This document shows positions 30,560-32,064 of a stretch of 32,064 bases of DNA, piece after piece (within the stretch, counting starts at the first letter, position 1; every line of letters starts with the position of its first letter). The position numbers and the translations under genes are program-made. This DNA comes from a bacterium. GTDB lineage: Bacteria > Zhuqueibacterota > Zhuqueibacteria > Zhuqueibacterales > Zhuqueibacteraceae. The stretch is from the NCBI GenBank assembly GCA_022072515.1, contig JAJVHT010000081.1:1-32064 (forward strand), in the 5' to 3' direction. Below the pieces are notes generated by a model. The model was not told where the DNA came from, made no database searches, and worked only from the letters and a program-made list of their open reading frames with translations.

Positions 30560-31600
30560 TCAAGACAATACTTTCAAAATTTCATCGCGCCGGAAAACCG
30601 GCAATTCATGACGCGCTTTTCCCTCAAGCAACCAGCGGCCTGCGCCCGCCGGCAAAATGCGGCCAATGATCGCGGCGGCTATTTTCGCCCGGTGCAATTT
30701 GTTTTGCAATTTCGCGCTGGCGTCGGCGGTGCCAATAATTAACAACGCGCCGGAGGCGATCAAACCCAAAATATCGAGATGAAAATGCTCGCACAACAAT
30801 TTGCTTTCCGGCAAGAGCGGCAGCCTGGCAAGATCAATTTCAACGCCGAGATCGCGTTCGACCAACAATTCGTGAATCGCATTGGCAAGGCCGCCTTCGG
30901 TGGGATCGTGCAGCGCGTGAATACCGGCTTCGGACCACGCCAAACGCGCCTCGGGCAACACGCTGATGCCGGGCTCGCGCAGATAGCGCCGGCAATTTTG
31001 TGCCAATTCAATATCGAAGGTTTCGGCTAAAACTTGCGCCCGTTCGCGGCCAATGATCGAAGTCGCCTCCACCGCCAAACCTTTTGTCAAAATAATCGCG
31101 TCATCGGGTTCGATGCGCTCGGGCGAGTAAAGTCGCTGGGCTGGTGCTTCACCGAACAGACAACCGGCAATGATCGGTCGCTCGATTCCCGCGGTGATTT
31201 CCGTGTGCCCGCCACATAACGTCACATTGATTTTTTTGCAGGCTTCGCTGAGTTGGTGAAAAATATCTTCCACGAGCGCCGGTGTGGTGGTTTTTTCCGG
31301 CAACAACAAGGTCGCTAAAAACCATTTCGGCTCGCCGCCCATGCAGGCCACATCGTTGGCGTTGATATGCAGGGCGTAATAACCGATATCTTCGGCCACA
31401 AAGGTGATCGGATCGGTTTTGGCGATCAGCCAGCGGTCGCCGAGATCGATCACCGCGGCATCGCGGCCGAGTCCCGCGCCAACTTTCACGCCGTGGTTTT
31501 CACCGGCGGCATTGGCATATTTCTGCAAAAGCGTTTGCAAAAAGCCAAGCGGCAATTTGCCAACAGGAAAAACTTCCGGCAAGCGGGAAGATGAGATCAT
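30560..31600 (-). CDS. HypE/PurM-like AIR-synthase family protein
   Basis: A 346-residue protein with the two-domain AIR-synthase fold. The N-terminal part has VGAGLGRDAAVIDLGD, NANDVACMGGEPKW and CGGHTEIT, typical of HypE and relatives; the C-terminal part has HDPTEGGLANAIHEL and GLIASGALLI. True HypE ends in a conserved Cys that is carbamoylated for hydrogenase cyanide ligands. This protein ends in EILKVLS, so that chemistry is not possible. No hydrogenase or hyp gene is in the window. It probably is an ATP-dependent enzyme of the broader PurM/HypE/ThiL/SelD superfamily with an unknown substrate. No clear Shine-Dalgarno precedes ATG 31600. Confidence 0.82.
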   Translation of the reverse strand: MISSSRLPEVFPVGKLPLGFLQTLLQKYANAAGENHGVKVGAGLGRDAAVIDLGDRWLIAKTDPITFVAEDIGYYALHINANDVACMGGEPKWFLATLLLPEKTTTPALVEDIFHQLSEACKKINVTLCGGHTEITAGIERPIIAGCLFGEAPAQRLYSPERIEPDDAIILTKGLAVEATSIIGRERAQVLAETFDIELAQNCRRYLREPGISVLPEARLAWSEAGIHALHDPTEGGLANAIHELLVERDLGVEIDLARLPLLPESKLLCEHFHLDILGLIASGALLIIGTADASAKLQNKLHRAKIAAAIIGRILPAGAGRWLLEGKARHELPVFRRDEILKVLS

Positions 31601-31626
31601 GGCGTCAATTTTTAAAACGTCAATCC

Positions 31627-31676
31627 TAAAACGTAAAATCGTTGTTTTACACTTACGCTTTACGCATTACGTTTTA
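31627..31676. repeat. TTACGTTTTA inverted repeat
   Basis: TAAAACGTAA (31627-31636) and TTACGTTTTA (31667-31676) are perfect partners. The space between them carries further TTACG/TTTACG units (TTACGCTTTACGCATTACG). It fills the 95 bp between the SDR stop and the HypE-like start. It looks like a degraded dispersed repeat. Confidence 0.55.
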
Positions 31677-31695
31677 AATTGTCCGTTTCAAACTT

Positions 31696-32064
31696 TCACC
31701 CCGCTAGTACATTTCCACCATTAACATTGAAAATTTCGCCGGTGATGTAAGAAGCCAAGTCCGAGGCGAGAAAAAGAATCGGGCCGGCGATTTCCTCAGC
31801 CGTGCCGGCGCGGCGCAATGGAATGAGCCGCGTAATATTTTCCCCTTCTTCCGCAATGGCGTCGTTTGACATATCCGTCGCCACCCAGCCCGGCGCGACG
31901 CAATTCACCAGAATGTTGAACGGCGCCAGCTCCGGCGCAAGTGATTTGGTGAAACTGATGACCGCGCCTTTGGTCGCTGCGTAATGCGAATGAAACGCCT
32001 CGCCCCGTTGCCCGGCCGTGCTGGCAATGTTGATAATTTTTCCGCGGCGCCGCGCTTTCATGTG
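31696..32064 (-). CDS. SDR-family oxidoreductase, N-terminus cut by window edge
   Basis: The frame is open through base 32064, so only the last 122 residues are present; the NAD(P)-binding Gly-rich motif lies outside. The catalytic Ser is in INIASTAGQRG and the YxxxK pair in HYAATKGAVISF. VNCVAPGWVATDM, RRAGTAEEIAGPILFLASD and the end YITGEIFNVNGGNVLAG are typical of FabG-like classical SDRs. The reaction would be NAD(P)-dependent reduction or oxidation of a 3-oxoacyl group or another carbonyl/alcohol; the exact substrate cannot be told. Met at 32061 is internal, not the start. Confidence 0.92.
   Translation of the reverse strand, partial: HMKARRRGKIINIASTAGQRGEAFHSHYAATKGAVISFTKSLAPELAPFNILVNCVAPGWVATDMSNDAIAEEGENITRLIPLRRAGTAEEIAGPILFLASDLASYITGEIFNVNGGNVLAG

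Noticed and set aside
30990..31010. TGGCACAAAATTGCC as a sigma-54 promoter
   Set aside because: It lies inside the HypE-like coding region and its spacing is one base short.
1..32064. CRISPR array, tRNA, rRNA, insertion sequence or prophage
   Set aside because: No regularly spaced repeats, tRNA-like folds, rRNA segments, transposase, integrase or phage structural genes were seen on either strand.

Overview
The window is a bacterial chromosome segment of moderate GC content in which every convincing gene lies on the minus strand. The envelope proteins point to a diderm: a lipoprotein-type M48 protease, a BON-domain periplasmic protein, an HtrA protease, a patatin fused to an Omp85-type barrel, a small outer-membrane barrel, and a PD40/barrel fusion. 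The organism is probably uncultivated. My low-confidence guess is the FCB side of the tree (for example the KSB1/Calditrichota type), from gene style and the many short intergenic palindromes. I saw no tRNA, rRNA, CRISPR array, transposase or phage gene.

Region 1 (1-8334) is the most interesting. Downstream of a promoter region near 8420-8460 sits a tight six-gene operon: two paralogous MprF-type aminoacyl-phosphatidylglycerol synthases, a small secreted alpha/beta hydrolase, a separate MprF-like flippase-domain protein, a membrane-anchored SpoIIE/PP2C phosphatase and a two-domain AcvB/VirJ-type hydrolase. It reads as a split and expanded cycle for making, moving, removing and controlling aminoacylated lipids. 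A YetF/DUF421 membrane protein follows and runs off the left edge.

Region 2 (8335-9006) holds no intact gene. It contains a frameshifted gene remnant, a short repeat cluster and the putative control region of the operon. Region 3 (9007-18651) carries envelope and quality-control genes: M48 lipoprotein, cytosolic patatin, small unknown protein, triple-BON protein, PD40/peptidase/barrel protein, MgtE and HtrA.

Region 4 (18652-23504) holds three stand-alone receiver proteins (one lacks the phospho-acceptor Asp), a DinB protein, a beta-barrel, two unrecognised proteins and a peptidoglycan-binding protein. Clear minus-strand terminators lie at 19042-19071 and 23004-23040. Region 5 (23668-30438) is a four-gene unit, MFS exporter, patatin/Omp85, sensor kinase and sigma-54 activator, ending in a terminator at 23668-23702. 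Region 6 (30440-32064) has a HypE/PurM-like protein and the C-terminal part of an SDR oxidoreductase.

Two patterns cross the window. First, a shared TGGCA-N4-CTTTG element, resembling a sigma-54 -24/-12 promoter, lies upstream of the lipid operon, htrA and the peptidoglycan-binding gene, while a sigma-54 activator is encoded at 23907-25349. Second, perfect palindromes lie 13-45 bp after the stop codons of several genes, including two copies of a GCCCGGGC-core hairpin whose stems differ by a compensated base pair.
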